Shown here: piece after piece, positions 35,691-48,330 of the stretch
How the letters are laid out: each line of letters begins with the position of its first letter
Position numbering within the stretch: the stretch's first letter is position 1
DNA from: Magicicada septendecula
Taxonomy: Eukaryota > Arthropoda > Insecta > Hemiptera > Cicadidae
Assembly: GCA_034769895.1 (NCBI GenBank)
Contig: CM068367.1
Location: 319,783,662 to 319,847,661, forward strand
DNA length: 64,000 bases
Direction: 5' to 3'
Made by a program: the position numbers and the translations under genes
Notes under the pieces: generated by a model
The model's input: only the letters and a program-made list of their open reading frames with translations
Databases searched by the model: none
Told to the model about the DNA's origin: nothing

Positions 35691-37132
35691 AACACAACTT
35701 TCTTAATTAATACAATAATTACACATTGTTCTGCAGGCTTTTCAATTGATATTATCAGAAGTTGCAAGTAACATATATTTCCTGTTTAACTTTTATGGTA
35801 CATTTTAATATGAAATGTTTTCTATTACATTTAATTTAATAGAAACAAATATACATTACTTTTTGTACATTACGAATTATAACAATTTGGTATGCCTTAA
35901 CAACTTGAATTAGGAATTATGTTTTAAATTCTTGTTTTTATTTTCTTGTTTTGTTGAATTAAGGATGTCTACAATATAATAGTGCACTAATCAGAAAGTA
36001 TGTTGACAGAATACAGGGCACCATATTTTATTAAACTTGAAGAATTGTTGTAGGGAAAGGCAGACAATTTACCAACTGTTTTCCGATAAACACATTTAAG
36101 AAAAAACAACAGTGGTTTGAAATACTTTACTGTCACAAACAGCTTAATCAGTTATTGAGACATTCACATACCATAAAAACATACAACATAAAGACCTTTT
36201 TCTCTATGTTTGCTTTTGACAGTTAAATACTTCAAACAATTGTTTTTTCTTGTAATGGAAAACGTTGAATATGGTAAGTTTGTTGGTTTTACCAATAATA
36301 ATTTTTTAAATTACAGAATAGGTATTTTAAAAAATTTTAAATTTGAAATCTGTAGAATATAATCAATTTAAGCATTGCCTAATCAGTTTTGTAACAAGTG
36401 TATATTAAATTTATGAGTACTGTTGTGACATCTCTTTGATTTTTATGTTTAATATTTGCAATACTGTCTTTAATAAGAAAAAAAGGTATTACTGTGTTAC
36501 AGAAAAACCGCATTTATCACAAAGTTGGATTAATTGTGACATTTTTGTGTGTGTATACTTTAGTATGATCTTAGAAGCTTTGGTTTTCTCAAGTAACAGT
36601 GCAATAGCATAGCAGCCATAATATGATGATAACCTGGTGGGAAAAAATATGTCAGCCAACTTGACAGTGATTAGTGATGTCTAGAGCCGCCATTGTGTGT
36701 CATGGGAGTGTATTATGTGGAATGACTTTAATAATATTGAAGGAATTTTTAAAATTGATAATTTAATATGGCGTTATTAATATTTTTGTAATACGATGAG
36801 GCATCAGAAGAGATATGGAATGTTTGGAAGCAAGTGACATTTGTCATATGCCGCTTTTACAGGAGGTATATATGCAGTTTGATTAGTACATCATTCATCT
36901 GCAGTTCATGAAGAAAATTTTTGAGAATATTTTTCGTTTCATACCAATGTAGTTCGATTATATACTGAACTGTATAAAAGATAGCGTACAAGTGACTAGA
37001 TAACTTCAGAGACAACCAACAGGAACATAAACCTATTTTCGCCTGAGCAGAAACTCTGTGTACTTTAAGGTGAATATTTAACAACAAGGAAATGGTTATC
37101 GTACATTTATTGAACTGTTGTATTGTAAGTAT

Positions 37133-37664
37133 TGTTACGACATCACAGAACAATCTACGTGTTTGTCGAATGTGCCAGAAGAATCTCGCTCTAATGTATG
37201 TGGCATACGTGACTGTCAACGCATCCGCGAGAGTTTTCTCGAAGTCGCCAGCTGCACAGACTGTGTCAAGGCCGCAGTTAATTACGTAGTTCACACAGGC
37301 GCTAAGACGCAATTAGGAACGTTCTGGTCTGTGAGTGCAGGTATAAATACATGGCGGCAGCGGCCTTAGTTTTCAGTATAGTAGCGATATATTTTCAGTG
37401 CGGTTCGAGTTATTACTGTGTACGTTCAAGTGGTTATTAGTGAAGTGTTGCGTTTTATAATTGGGTGGTATAATTGTAATACAATTGTGTTTAATATTAG
37501 TGACATTTTATTGCGTGTGAACAATTTTTATTTGATTTGTTGTAGGAGACTGTGTTGTTAATTACGAACTGTTTAACTGTAAAAATTAAAGCTGGTGATA
37601 CTGACTTAATTGGTCTCTTGCATTTTATTTCCACTGTACCTACGACAATCAGGTAGATGTAACA
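37133..37664 (+). repeat. 5' LTR of the gypsy fossil
   Basis: 532 bp, TGTTACGACATC to GTAACA. It is followed one base later by TGGTGTTAGAACTGGGAT, the primer-binding site. Confidence 0.9.
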
Positions 37665-37745
37665 GTGGTGTTAGAACTGGGATAGAACGGTTAACAGTGG
37701 CCACTTTATACAAGACGAGTGTAATTTGTAATTAATTGGTAAACA

Positions 37746-39126
37746 ATGGATGCCAGTCAGATGATGGAAAATTTACAGGCGCTGCTGTTACAGACGGAGA
37801 AACGACAGGATGAAAAACGCAGACAGGAGGTGGAAGAAGCAGAAAGACGACAAAAAGATGAATGAAGACAAGAAAGAGAAGAAGCAGAAAAACAACAGGA
37901 TGAAAAACGCAGGCAGGAAAGAGAAGAGGCTGAGGAACGTCAGAAAGCACTAATGCTAGAGACAGAGGAACGATGATGACAGGAGGAAGAGGAATGAAAG
38001 CGTGAAACAGTAGACATCAAAGCATTAATACAGGAGCAGAAACAGATGCAAGAACATAGTACAGGAGAATTGGGTCTCCTACGAGGTGAGCTTAATAAAC
38101 AAGTTACTAAAATATCAGAGGTGCAAGAATCAATGACGTTAAAAATAGCTGAAGTAGAAAAATCTGTCTCGAGTGTTGAAGAATCGATGTCTACAAAAAT
38201 ATCTGAAGTAGAAAAACCTGTCTTGACTGTGGAAGACGCTATGTCAACAAAAATACCTGCAATAGAAAACTCATTGGCAAACATAAGAGAACAAATTAAA
38301 AGTGAAGTTGAACAGTGCATGCATGAAGATTCAACCGAAACAAATTTCTGAACAGACTGTACCAGTGATAAAGACAGAAAATAAGTTAATAGAGAAAGTC
38401 ACTTTGCCTGCAGTAGGGACAGTTCATGTCAAATCTCCAACCTTTGACGGAAGCAGTCACTGGGCAACGTACCTCTGCCAATTTGAAGCTGCCGCATGCA
38501 CAAATAATTGGACAGAGAAAGACAAGGCTGTTTCACTCGTTCTTGGAATAAAAGGACCTGCGGCAGAATTACTACAGAAAGTGCTACCTGACAGCCAAAA
38601 CACCTATGCCGAATTGATAAAAGCTCTAGAAATACGGTATGGTGGTAAACATTTGCGAGATGTATACTGCACCCAGTTGAGAGCAAGGCGGCAGCTTTCC
38701 GGGGAGAGCCTTCAAGAGTTTGAAGCAAGTATCGGCAGACTAGTTAGATTGGCCTACCCTGAAGCGCCAGAAGATTTTCGTACGAGTTTTGCGATGCAGA
38801 CATTTCCTGCCAGTGTCTGAGATAATGAACTACAGCAAGTGTTACGAATGGCAAGACACCAGAACAGTGCGGACGCCCTAGTACATGCTTTGCAATTTGA
38901 GGCTGCCAAATCAGCGTCTGGTTGGACAAGTCATAAAGTGCGCGTGCTAAACGATCGCGACAGCACAGACAATGAGGAAGAAGAACAAGGAACAGAGACC
39001 CAATGGTCGGCGCCACAGAATAAAATAAGAAAGGATGGAAGACCAAAGTGTTATAGATGTGGGAAACCTGGACATCTACAACGAGATTGTCGGGTTAGAA
39101 TTCAGCAGCAGGGAAATGAGCAATAG
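37746..39126 (+). pseudogene. gag region of the gypsy fossil
   Basis: The first part is a charged coiled coil rich in Glu, Arg and Gln. A Gag capsid-like stretch follows (FDGSSHWATYLCQFEAAA, LRDVYCTQLRARRQLSGESL). Near the end is one CCHC zinc knuckle, CYRCGKPGHLQRDC. Fossil and broken. Confidence 0.8.
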
Positions 39127-39129
39127 TCG

Positions 39130-42100
39130 GTACAATAACCATACACGTGTGCTGACTAACTGGAGGAACGAAGCCCCTAGAGAATACGCAATTTCTACAC
39201 TTCAGAAAAACAGCGGGAGCTTGGTGGTTACCGGATTCGTTCAAGAAAGGCCAACCTCAATTACAGTTGACACAGGCGCAACAGTTTCTATTGTGCGGCC
39301 CGATGTAGTGAAAGATCTCAAGCCAATCTGGTGCTCTTGCAGCTTGCGAACAGCTACAGAAAAGTGTTTGGAAAAGTGGAGATACACCTACGCCTCAGTC
39401 GACTTGAGTTTAATGATCAAGTACTTGTTGCAGACATTGTCGATGAAGCAATTCTTGGTGTGGACATTACGAACGCATACGGATTTATAGTCGACTTCAA
39501 AAGCAATGTCTTGAGAATCGGAGGCGAAGAGGTAATGCTATCAACAATGATGACAGCAGAAAAATCAGTGGATGTCGTAAACCAAGTGGCCGTAACTGTT
39601 CCGCCAAACTCTGAAAAGATCATCATGGTTAGAACCGAGGTAGATACTAGGGGCAAACAGTGCTCTATATTCGATCCCCAAGTAGTCAGCACACCGGGCA
39701 TACTAATTGCCAGAAGTTTAGTAAATCCTGATGAAACCGGAAATGTACCTATTAGAGTGGCGAATATTTTGGATCAAGCTATCACTTTACAAAGCAATAC
39801 GCTCCTAGGCAAATTGACTCCTGTGGCCTGGGTAGTCGGAATGATGCAACAAAGATCCAATGCTTCGGATAATTCCAAATTACCAGAGGAACTACAAGAA
39901 TTACTGAACAGATCTAACGAACTCTCAAGTGGTGAGGTAAAAGAACTCAGACAGTTTTTACGTGAATTCAAAGATTGTTTTGCATTTCGGGGATAGTCAC
40001 TGGGAAGAACCTCTCTTGTGCAACATCGCATCAATACCGGGGACACAACACCGATACGCCAACCTCCTCGAAGGCCTCCATTATCTAAGCAAGAAGAAAT
40101 GTCTCGGTTAGTACAGGACATGTTGACAGAGGGAGTAATCGAACCTCCGTCAAGTGCTTGGTCTTCTCCTGTAGTGCTGGTAGCAAAGAAGGATGGTGGA
40201 TTGCGTTTCTGCATAGACTACCAGAGGTTAAATGATGTTACAAAGAAAGACTGCTATCCATTACCTCGCGTTGACGATACACTCGACACGTTGTCCAGAC
40301 CACAGTGGTTTTCCACATTGGACCTGAAGAGTGGATACTGGCAAGTGGGTCTTCATCAAGAAGACAAGGAAAAGACTGCTTTCTCGACCCCAAGTGCCTT
40401 ATTCCAATTTAACGTTATGCCATTTGGACTCTGTAATGCACTGGCAACATTTGAAAGATTGATGGACCTGGTACTCCGAGGCCTGACATGGAAAACTTGC
40501 CTTGTTTATTTAGACGATGTCATTGTCATCGGGAAGACTTTCAAAGACCATTTGGAAAACCTTAAGGAGGTTCTAACTAGAATTCATGGTACCCAACTGA
40601 AGTGAGTGAGCCTGAAGAAGTGTTCTCTATTCCAGAAGGAAGTACAGTATCTGGGCCATCTGGTTTCGGCAGCGGGTGTTAGCATGGATCCTAATAAAGT
40701 AGACACCATAAGAGACTGGCCAGTGCCGAAGAGTAAAGACGAAGTTAGGAGTTTCCTGGGGTTATGCTCATATTACAGACGTTTTGTGAAAGGCTTCACT
40801 ACTATTGCTAAACCACTACATGAGCTAACGGAAAATAAACGAAACTTCCAGTGGTCGAGGGAGTGTGCTCAAGCATTTAGGACTTCGAAAATTGCATTAT
40901 GTTCGCAGCCAATTCTCGCTTTCCCAACTTCCGAATGGAAGTACAGTGTGGATATGACGCAAGCAATACTGGTCTAGGAGCAGTTTTGTCTCAAGTGCAA
41001 AATGGTGAAGAACGAGTAATAGCGTATTACAGCAAGACACTTTCTAAACCGGAGAGAAATTATTGCGTTACAAGGAGAGAGTTGCTGGCAATCGTCCAAG
41101 GGTTGGAGCACTTCCATAAATACCTATATGGAAGAGAGTTTTCACTACGTACCGATCATGCTGCGCTTGCATGGCTCTTGAGATTTAAAAATCGGGAAGG
41201 ACAGTTGGCAAGGTGGCTTGAACGTCTGCAAGAGTACAACTTCAAGGTACCACATCGATGGGGGCGCCTGCATGGTAATGCAGATGGCTTATCACGAAGA
41301 ATGTGCCTGGAAGACTGCCAACATTGCTACAGAAAAGAAGAATAAAACTCAAGCGAATATGTTCAAGCCATCACTGCAGATTTCCTGGCAGACGGCTGGA
41401 CAACACAAGACTGTCGACAAGAACAGATGACTGATGAAGACATTGGACCGATCTTGACAGCAAAAGAGGAAGGTCACCACCCGGATTGGCAAGATATCTG
41501 CCATGGTTCCGAAGGGCTACTAGGCACAATGGGAATCTCTCACCTTAGAAAATAGATTGCTGAAAAGGGCTTGGGAAAGTGCAGATGGACGAGACGTGGT
41601 CATGCAGTTGATAGTTCCCCGAAGTAAAGTGCAGTCTGTTTTAAAGGAGATGCATGATGGAACATCTGGAGGCCTTCTTGGTGTTAACAAAACCCTTGAC
41701 AAAATACGGAAGTGATTCTATTGGCTTCATCTTTGCCACAACGTCGAGGAATGGGTTCGGACGTGTGAAATATGTGCTGCGAGCAAGGGCCCACAAAACA
41801 GAAGCAGGGGAAAAATGAGACAGTATAACTTTGAACTACCTTTCGAGAGATTTGCCATAGAGATTGCTGGACCACTCCCAGTTACTGACGATGGAAACTG
41901 GTACATCATGGTTGTAGGTGACTGCAACTAAGTGGGTGGAAGCCTACGCAATTCCAAATCAGGAGGTTACCACTGTGGCAAAGCAGTTAGTTCACAACTT
42001 CTGTTGCCTTTATAGAGCACGTATGGAAATCCATACCGATGAAGGGAGAAATTTCGAATCAGGAGTGTTTAAAGAATTATGCCGTCTACTCGGAATTTGA

Positions 42101-42712
42101 AAGACTAGGACAACGCCTCTGCATCCTCAGTCGGACGGGATGGTTGAGAGATTCAATAGGACACTTGAGCAGCATCTTTCGAAGGCTGTTGACGAGAACC
42201 AAACAGACTGGGACCAACGTATACCACTATTCCTCATGGCGTATAGATCATCAGTACACGACACAACTGGCATGACTCCAGCAAAATTGGTGTTTCGGCG
42301 GAAGATTCGTCTTCCTGGGGACTTCATGTTCAGATCACCTGAGACTCAGTCCCAAGAGCTGCAGGAGTATTCCTCGCAATTAGAAAACCATCTGCGAGAA
42401 ATGAATCGCTTGGTAAGAGGACGGCTGAAAATTGCTAGTGATAAAATGAAAATTCGGTATGACATTCGCAGCAATAGTGCGAGTTTCCAAGAAGGAGATC
42501 AGGTGTGGTTGTTCAATCCAAAGCGCCATTGTGGTCGCTCACCTAAGCTTCAGTCTAACTGGGAAGGACCCTACACTGTGAAAAAAAGAATCAACGATGT
42601 TGTTTATCGGATTCAACAGGAAGGACAGCGAAAGTTCAAGGTCGTCCACCTAGATCGCCTGGCTAAGTACTACTTCAGAGACGGTTTGCCAGTTCGGGAC
42701 GAACAGGCTTAA
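39130..42712 (+). pseudogene. pol region of the gypsy fossil
   Basis: Recognisable parts in order: a retropepsin motif, TVDTGATVSIV (about 39265); reverse transcriptase with RFCIDYQRLNDVT, FSTLDLKSGYWQV and VYLDDVIV (about 40080-40600); an RNase H segment with NYCVTRRELLAIV and LRTDHAALAWL (about 40940-41300); an integrase core ending near VERFNRTLEQHL; and a GPY/F-type C-terminus, SNWEGPYTVKKRI. The order protease-RT-RNase H-integrase places it in Ty3/gypsy. Fossil and broken. No envelope gene is seen. Confidence 0.9.
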
Positions 42713-42723
42713 GGAGGGGGCAG

Positions 42724-43258
42724 TGTTACGACATCACAGAACAATCTACATGTTTGTCAAATGTGCCAGAAGAATCTCGCTCTAATGTATGTGGCATAGT
42801 GACTGTCAACGCATCCGCGAGAGTTTTCTCAAAGTCGCCAGCTGCGCGGACTGTGTCAAGGCCGCAATTAATTACGTAGTTCACACGGGCGCTAAGACGC
42901 AATTAGGAACGTTCTGGTCTGTGAGCGCAGATATAAATACTATAAGGCGGCGGCCTTAGTTTTCAGTATAGTAGCGATATATTTTCAGTGCGGTTCGAGT
43001 TATTACTGTGTACGTTCAAGTGGTTATTAGTGAAGTGTTGCGTTTTATAATCGAGCGATATAATTGTAATACAATTGCGTTTAATATTAGTGACATTTTA
43101 TTGTGTGTGAACAGTTTTTATTTGATTTGTTGTAGGAGACAGTGTTGTTAATTACGAACTGTTTAACTGTAAAAATTAAAGCTGGTGATAGTGACTTAAT
43201 TGATGTCTTGTATTTTGTTTCCACTGTACCTACGACGATCAAGTAGACTGTCGTAACA
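42724..43258 (+). repeat. 3' LTR of the gypsy fossil
   Basis: 535 bp, follows the polypurine tract and ends CGTAACA before GTAT. Confidence 0.9.
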
Positions 43259-44331
43259 GTATATTTTCTTATTTCAAGTAAGATTTGTCATTTCATTTAT
43301 CAACAATATCATATTTATTCTTCATTTGACGTGTCTGACTTCCAGTTGATGCAGGGGATAGCAAATTTCCTAAAATGTCCCTGTGGCAGCTGCTAGTCAC
43401 TCTAAATGACTGCTTGCTGTATTCAGTTTGTGTGTAAAATGTTATAATTCATCATTATCATCTGGCAGGGAAATTTGCATTCTCAGTTGAAGTTGAGCAT
43501 ATCAAGAAAGCTTTTAACACAATTTTTGCCATACACATGAAAAAAATGGTCTGTTTCGTTAGATTATCTTGTGTAGAAATTTGTTCCTCCCAAGCTATTT
43601 GTTTAATCAACTGCAATCATTCCTCAGAATTGATGTGTTTTCCCCTTTATTGATGTATGAGCATTGTACAAATTAAATCTCCTTTTCTTAGTAATGTTAC
43701 CATCCAAGAGATTCTATGATATATTATACACATTATAATCTAAATGGCGGACTTTTGCCACCACAGAAAAATTATAAGGAGCAGCGTTTTAGCCACCCAG
43801 ACAATTGGCAGCTGTCTTCAGGCTAATTGTAAACCAGTACATAACAATTTAAAAAAATAATAATACTTTATCTACAAGTGGTAGAGAGTCAAAAAATAAC
43901 AAAGATCACATACTTTATGATAAAAAGAATAAATAATAAAAAAACACTTCGTGCACCCTGGGACCTTCTGTAGCCACATTGTAGCTACAGATGCTAACAG
44001 ACCTCTGTGAAGACCAACAGATGGAATGGTGGAAGAGAGAAGAGAGATAAAAACGCAGGTTCAAAGTGAACTGAAGACAGGAAGAAGAGACACAGTGAGA
44101 AGATGAAAGAATATTGGAAAAAAGAAAACAAACTTCCTTAAATCTTTGAAACATTTCTCTTCTGCACTAATGATGTTTGCTTCCTCCTATAAAACTCTGT
44201 GTAGCGACTCCCACATATTCTTAGCAACCTTGAAGTATTTTCAGTATTTAGTTATTATGTTAATATTGATTTTACGTGTTAAGTTTAATCCAGGACATCG
44301 TTTAGTGTACTCGGCAGAGAACAATAGGCAA
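43259..44331. other. TSC2 intron with an old dispersed repeat
   Basis: No gene is seen. A stretch at 44136-44200 (CTTAAATCTTTGAAACATT, CTTCTGCACTAATGATG, TTCCTCCTATAAAACTC) matches 57450-57515 in the same order, so both belong to an old dispersed repeat whose identity I cannot name. Confidence 0.5.
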
Positions 44332-44335
44332 ATAC

Positions 44336-45522
44336 TGTAGCGGGTCAATTTTGGGTCCTTTTATTTATTACTGGTAATGGGTCTGAAAGGAGAGGGTTTT
44401 ATTTTATAAAGAAAAAAAAAAGAAGAATGAATTTTGTTTGGACATCCTTTACGGTCACTCAAACATGCTTGTTGGACACCCTGTATTAAGATCCGTGCCA
44501 GTCCGAGTAAGGCACAAAGCGATAACGATGGAATGTGACTGTAAATGTGCGCCCGTGCGCCGTTGGCGATAATCTCGACACCAAACTCAACAACCGAACG
44601 GAACAACACGTGACTAATTAGACTGGCCACGTGAGTGCCGCAGCCAATCACAACTCGAGCTGACGGAAGTAGGCAACAAGTACCTGTTACGTTCTCGGTG
44701 ACGGTCGACATTAGTCAGAGACGCTAAGCGGTTTACGAGAAGCAGCGTACCGCTACAGACACCTACAGTTTCGTTTAGGGCCCGGTTGGTCGAGTTTTCC
44801 TAAATGTAATTAATTCATCAGGACCGACCGGGACCCAAGAGATTAATCAAACCATCACAGCGAAAATTTTATTACCTAGGAGACTGAAAACATTTCAAGA
44901 CGAACATTTTCGGAAACTTGGAACAATAACCACGTGCGTGGCCGGTAACGCGATAGTGCGGTTCCCGAGTTAAACTGACTTTTCTAAGGTGTTGAGGGGT
45001 TTATAAAAAATTAGGTATAAATGTGTGAGTGAATTGCAGGCTGGGCAGTCTAGTCGTAAGTAGTAATCATTAAGTTACATAAGCTATAATTACGTTTTTA
45101 AACAGACAAAACATAAGGAAAGAATGTATTAAAGTTTCAAGCAATATACAAAAAAGTTTTATCTGTACACATGGTTGTTGAATAATCACTCATTAAAAAT
45201 AACGGTTACACCAGATAAAATGTGTTAGACTAAGTTATTTCGTCATTACCACTGTCTTATTTCTGTGTTGAAAAAATTCGTCTAAATGTTCCGGAATCTT
45301 CTGAATTATTAATTGGGTGGGGTCAGATCGCAAAATTGTCCGTTTTATTTAAGGTGGAGTGCAAAGGTTTTCGATATTTTATCCTATATAAAAAATAATC
45401 GTGGCGACCTTGGTCTTCTGGTAAAATTCGAATAACAGGTAAGTGGATAGGATTGCGTACAGGTAAGTTCTGGCAGTGGTTTTATTTATTATATATATTT
45501 CGGCCTCTTTTTTATTGTTACA
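44336..45522 (+). repeat. 5' LTR of element D
   Basis: TGTAGCGGGTCAA to TTGTTACA. Two consensus splice donors (CAG|GTAAGT) have GT at 45439 and 45463, near the LTR end. The 116-residue reverse-strand frame inside it has no known domain and exists in both LTRs only because they are near-identical. Confidence 0.92.
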
Positions 45523-45524
45523 AA

Positions 45525-45543
45525 TGGCTCTCGCTGCCAGGAT
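45525..45543 (+). promoter_or_regulatory. Probable primer-binding site of element D
   Basis: TGGCTCTCGCTGCCAGGAT begins two bases after the LTR with the expected TGG, but it is not the lysine-tRNA type seen in element A. The tRNA cannot be named from memory. Confidence 0.5.
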
Positions 45544-45742
45544 GTTCGTATATAAATTTTATAGGAACTAGACCTATTTTAATACACAGAAGATGGGATG
45601 TGGTAATGACGAATGTATAAAAATTTTATCGTACATAATTAAGTAGGTTAGGTTTATATTATTGTGATTCACAGTGTGTTAGGTGTTTGAGTATAGAAAA
45701 TAGTAGTTTCATATATAAAAGTGATACAAACGAACTTTAAAA

Positions 45743-47026
45743 ATGTCCATAATACAAAGTAATGATAGTGATTTTGCGTGGGATGAGTGGGAGAATGAAT
45801 TTCGAGGTGTTGTGGGTGAGATGACAGACGAGGAATGGGGTAATTTAGACAATAGATTAACCCGAATGGAAGAACAAGAGGAAGGAATATTTGCGGAAAT
45901 CAATAAACATAGTGAGATGACCAATGTTAAAGGTAAGATAGCTGAAGTAAAACTGGTAGAAAATAAGACAGTGAATAGGCCTAATGATAACGATAGTGTA
46001 GGGGTGGAAGAAAAGGAGTATACATTGAATGACATATTTGACCTTTTAAAGAAAGGTTTTGACGAAAATAACAAAATACTGAAGGAATGGGCGCAGGAAC
46101 TAAAGATAGACCGATTAAGGGAGGAAGATAGAGGTCAAATAAAAGTTGAATTAACACAGGTAAGTGGTAATAATGTCTTTGATAATAGCGAAGAAATAAT
46201 TAACAAGGTAAGTTACAGTTGTAAAAATGAATTAATAAATAATAGTGATAAAATAGTTGAAAACGAGCTATTTAAGAATGATGTGATGAAAACAAATAGT
46301 GATGATGAAGTTTGTGGTGAAGTAGAATTTAATAACAAAATGTTAGCGAGTGTTGATGAAATTGAGAGAGAGTGTGATGAAAGGTTAGGGTGGCAAAGGG
46401 CAAATTTTCCCCGTGATGTAAGTGGAGTAAGGACTCCGCTAGTAGTGATTTTTGAGGACAGAGTTTCCTCCGTTAATTATGTGGAAGACAAGGTGTCTTC
46501 AAGCAGTCCCCTAATTTTTTGTAAACCTGGAAAAGCCAGGAAGTGGTATAGTAGGTTTGTTGTACCCTTTGCATGGAGTGAAGTAGGTCAGTGTTGTTGT
46601 GACGGGTATTGTGACGAAAGTGATTATGAGAGAGAGAAAGAGTTAGAGTGGTTTAAGATAAATAGAGGTTATGTAGAGCTGATAGAGAAGATGGATATTA
46701 AGAGAGTTATGATAAATAATGTAGACATACCTTGTGTAGTAGTAGACAGTGATTATATTGATGATAAATATGTACCTGTAGGAAGAATTAGTGTACTTGT
46801 AGTGGAGGAATATGATGAGAAAATAACTTACCTGGGTGTAACAACAAATATTCACGGAGGCTGGATAAAAACAAATAATAGTGACAAGTCTTATGGAATA
46901 ATAAAAGGGAAAATGAATGACATAGAGGTAATGGTTTATGAAAAAAATAATAGTAATAAATTGGATGTAGATGAAAATCATTTAGTATATAAATATGTGA
47001 GGTATATTTTTGACGATGGAGGCTAG
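45743..47026 (+). CDS. Coiled-coil protein of element D (427 aa, looks whole)
   Basis: A short acidic N-terminus (DFAWDEWENEFRGVVGEM) is followed by a shorter helical stretch than in element B (NDIFDLLKKGFDENNKILKE). After an acidic linker comes the conserved C-terminal domain: RLGWQRANFPRDV, FEDRVSS, GKARKWYSRFVVPFAWSEV, ESDYEREKELEWFKINRGY, IDDKYVPVG, and the very C-terminus YKYVRYIFDDGG. That terminus matches element B (YKYIRLIYDDGG), which argues for selection on the whole C-terminal domain. The domain is unrecognised, with no catalytic motif visible. It may be a remodelled Gag, but this is inference. Confidence 0.78.
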   Translation: MSIIQSNDSDFAWDEWENEFRGVVGEMTDEEWGNLDNRLTRMEEQEEGIFAEINKHSEMTNVKGKIAEVKLVENKTVNRPNDNDSVGVEEKEYTLNDIFDLLKKGFDENNKILKEWAQELKIDRLREEDRGQIKVELTQVSGNNVFDNSEEIINKVSYSCKNELINNSDKIVENELFKNDVMKTNSDDEVCGEVEFNNKMLASVDEIERECDERLGWQRANFPRDVSGVRTPLVVIFEDRVSSVNYVEDKVSSSSPLIFCKPGKARKWYSRFVVPFAWSEVGQCCCDGYCDESDYEREKELEWFKINRGYVELIEKMDIKRVMINNVDIPCVVVDSDYIDDKYVPVGRISVLVVEEYDEKITYLGVTTNIHGGWIKTNNSDKSYGIIKGKMNDIEVMVYEKNNSNKLDVDENHLVYKYVRYIFDDGG

Positions 47027-47727
47027 ACTATAAACAATCAATGGACAATTTTATATATATTGTTTTATGGTTTTGTGACCTCGCAACCTTTGAACATTGA
47101 AGTGTGATATGAATAAATAAATAAGGATGCAGATTTGTAAATAAATGTTTATTGTTGTATGTTAGGTATAGGCATTGATAAGAATATGTGTTTTCATGAT
47201 ACGTGTATGCTTTAAATTAAGCCAATAATTAAACGCCTGGCAGGCAATCAACATAATAGAAGTAAGTATTGATAATGTATTCCATGTAATTTGTTCAATT
47301 ATGAGATGTGTTTTCATTATGTTAGGATATCAGCTGATCAGCAATAACACGTCACCGGTATATTGGTTATAAAGGTTCCAAGTTATTAATGTTCAATGAA
47401 ATGTTTGCAATGTATTACCGATGTTTTAAAATAATGATACAAATAACTTGAGAAAATGAGAAACAAAGTAATAATTTATGCAAGTTAATAAAAGAGAGTT
47501 TTTGGGTGATAAATATTTTATGTGACATATAGATCTGTCAAAGTTAAAGTTGAATTAGTAGAGAAGATATAAGGTAATGTTGTTTTGGTTTATACATGTT
47601 ATAGTATTTTTTGAGAAGTATTGATGTTGACACAGTAATAGTGAATATATGTAGAGATGAGTAATGTGAATGAGATTTAAACATATTTGTTGATGATATT
47701 TTGTAGTAAGGGTGAGGTGGTAAGGTG

Positions 47728-47875
47728 TGAGCAACGTATGGCGTTGCGGCGAGAATAGAGTAGTTCGCGTGAGTGTTTGCCGATATTTTGGAGGGGCATT
47801 GGCTCGTATGGTTATAGCCAGGTAGGGAACACACATCCTAGTACAAAGATGAGCGGTGCCAGAGGTAAATTGAAT
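47728..47875 (+). other. Conserved middle noncoding block of element D
   Basis: GGCGTTGCGGCG, TTGGAGGGGCATTGG, GGTAGGGAACACACATCCTA and GATGAGCGGTGCCAGAGG align with element C (minus strand) and element B. Confidence 0.6.
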
Positions 47876-48269
47876 TTAGAGTGTTTTGATAGAGATGGGT
47901 GTCATGTAGTAAAAGTTAATAGTAGAGTCAGAGGGAGAAAGATTATATAGGTATTCAGCTCAAGTAGTACAGTCAATGAGAATAAATAGTTCAAATCACC
48001 CACAGTAGAATAAAGCAGGATTGTTAAGACTAAAGAGAGAGATTTATAATAAAGAATATACAATTGTTTTTTTTTTTCAACCAGTGACAGAATTTTGATA
48101 AAGAATTGAAAATAATGTAAAGTTAAGAATTGTTTATTTTATTATTATGTAAAAGTCAATTTGATTATTATATTAATATTTTGTTCATTTTAAATATTTT
48201 ATTTTATTATGTTTTGTGCTTTGAGTTAGATTGTTACAGATGTTTAATGTAGGTGCAGAGAGTATACGT

Positions 48270-48330
48270 AACATATGTAGGTCAAGGGTTTTGGATTTGA
48301 CCTAGTTTCGATCAGCTGATGAGGTCATAC
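48270..48330 (+). other. Small inverted-repeat motif shared with element B
   Basis: TAGGTCAAGG ... TTTGACCTAG ... GATCAGCTGATG here corresponds to TAGGTCAAGG ... CTTGACCCAG ... GATCAGCTGATG at about 15503-15545 in element B. The two GGTCAA/TTGACC halves can pair as a hairpin. Confidence 0.5.

Larger units (their letters stand above)
37133..43258 (+). mobile_element. Ty3/gypsy LTR retrotransposon fossil
   Basis: 6126 bp with GTAT on both sides (37129-37132, 43259-43262). LTRs are at 37133-37664 and 42724-43258, and a primer-binding site begins at 37666. The gag region is at about 37746-39126 and pol at about 39130-42712 in gypsy order (protease, reverse transcriptase, RNase H, integrase). A GAGGGGG polypurine tract precedes the 3' LTR. 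The LTRs differ at roughly two dozen places (about 5%), so it is clearly older than elements A and D. The coding region is broken, with about half a dozen or more breaks. It does not resemble the A-D lineage. Confidence 0.92.

Noticed and set aside
44361-44711. A 116-residue reverse-strand frame, repeated at 49215-49565
   Set aside because: It is inside both LTRs of element D, so repetition is not conservation; no recognisable domain.
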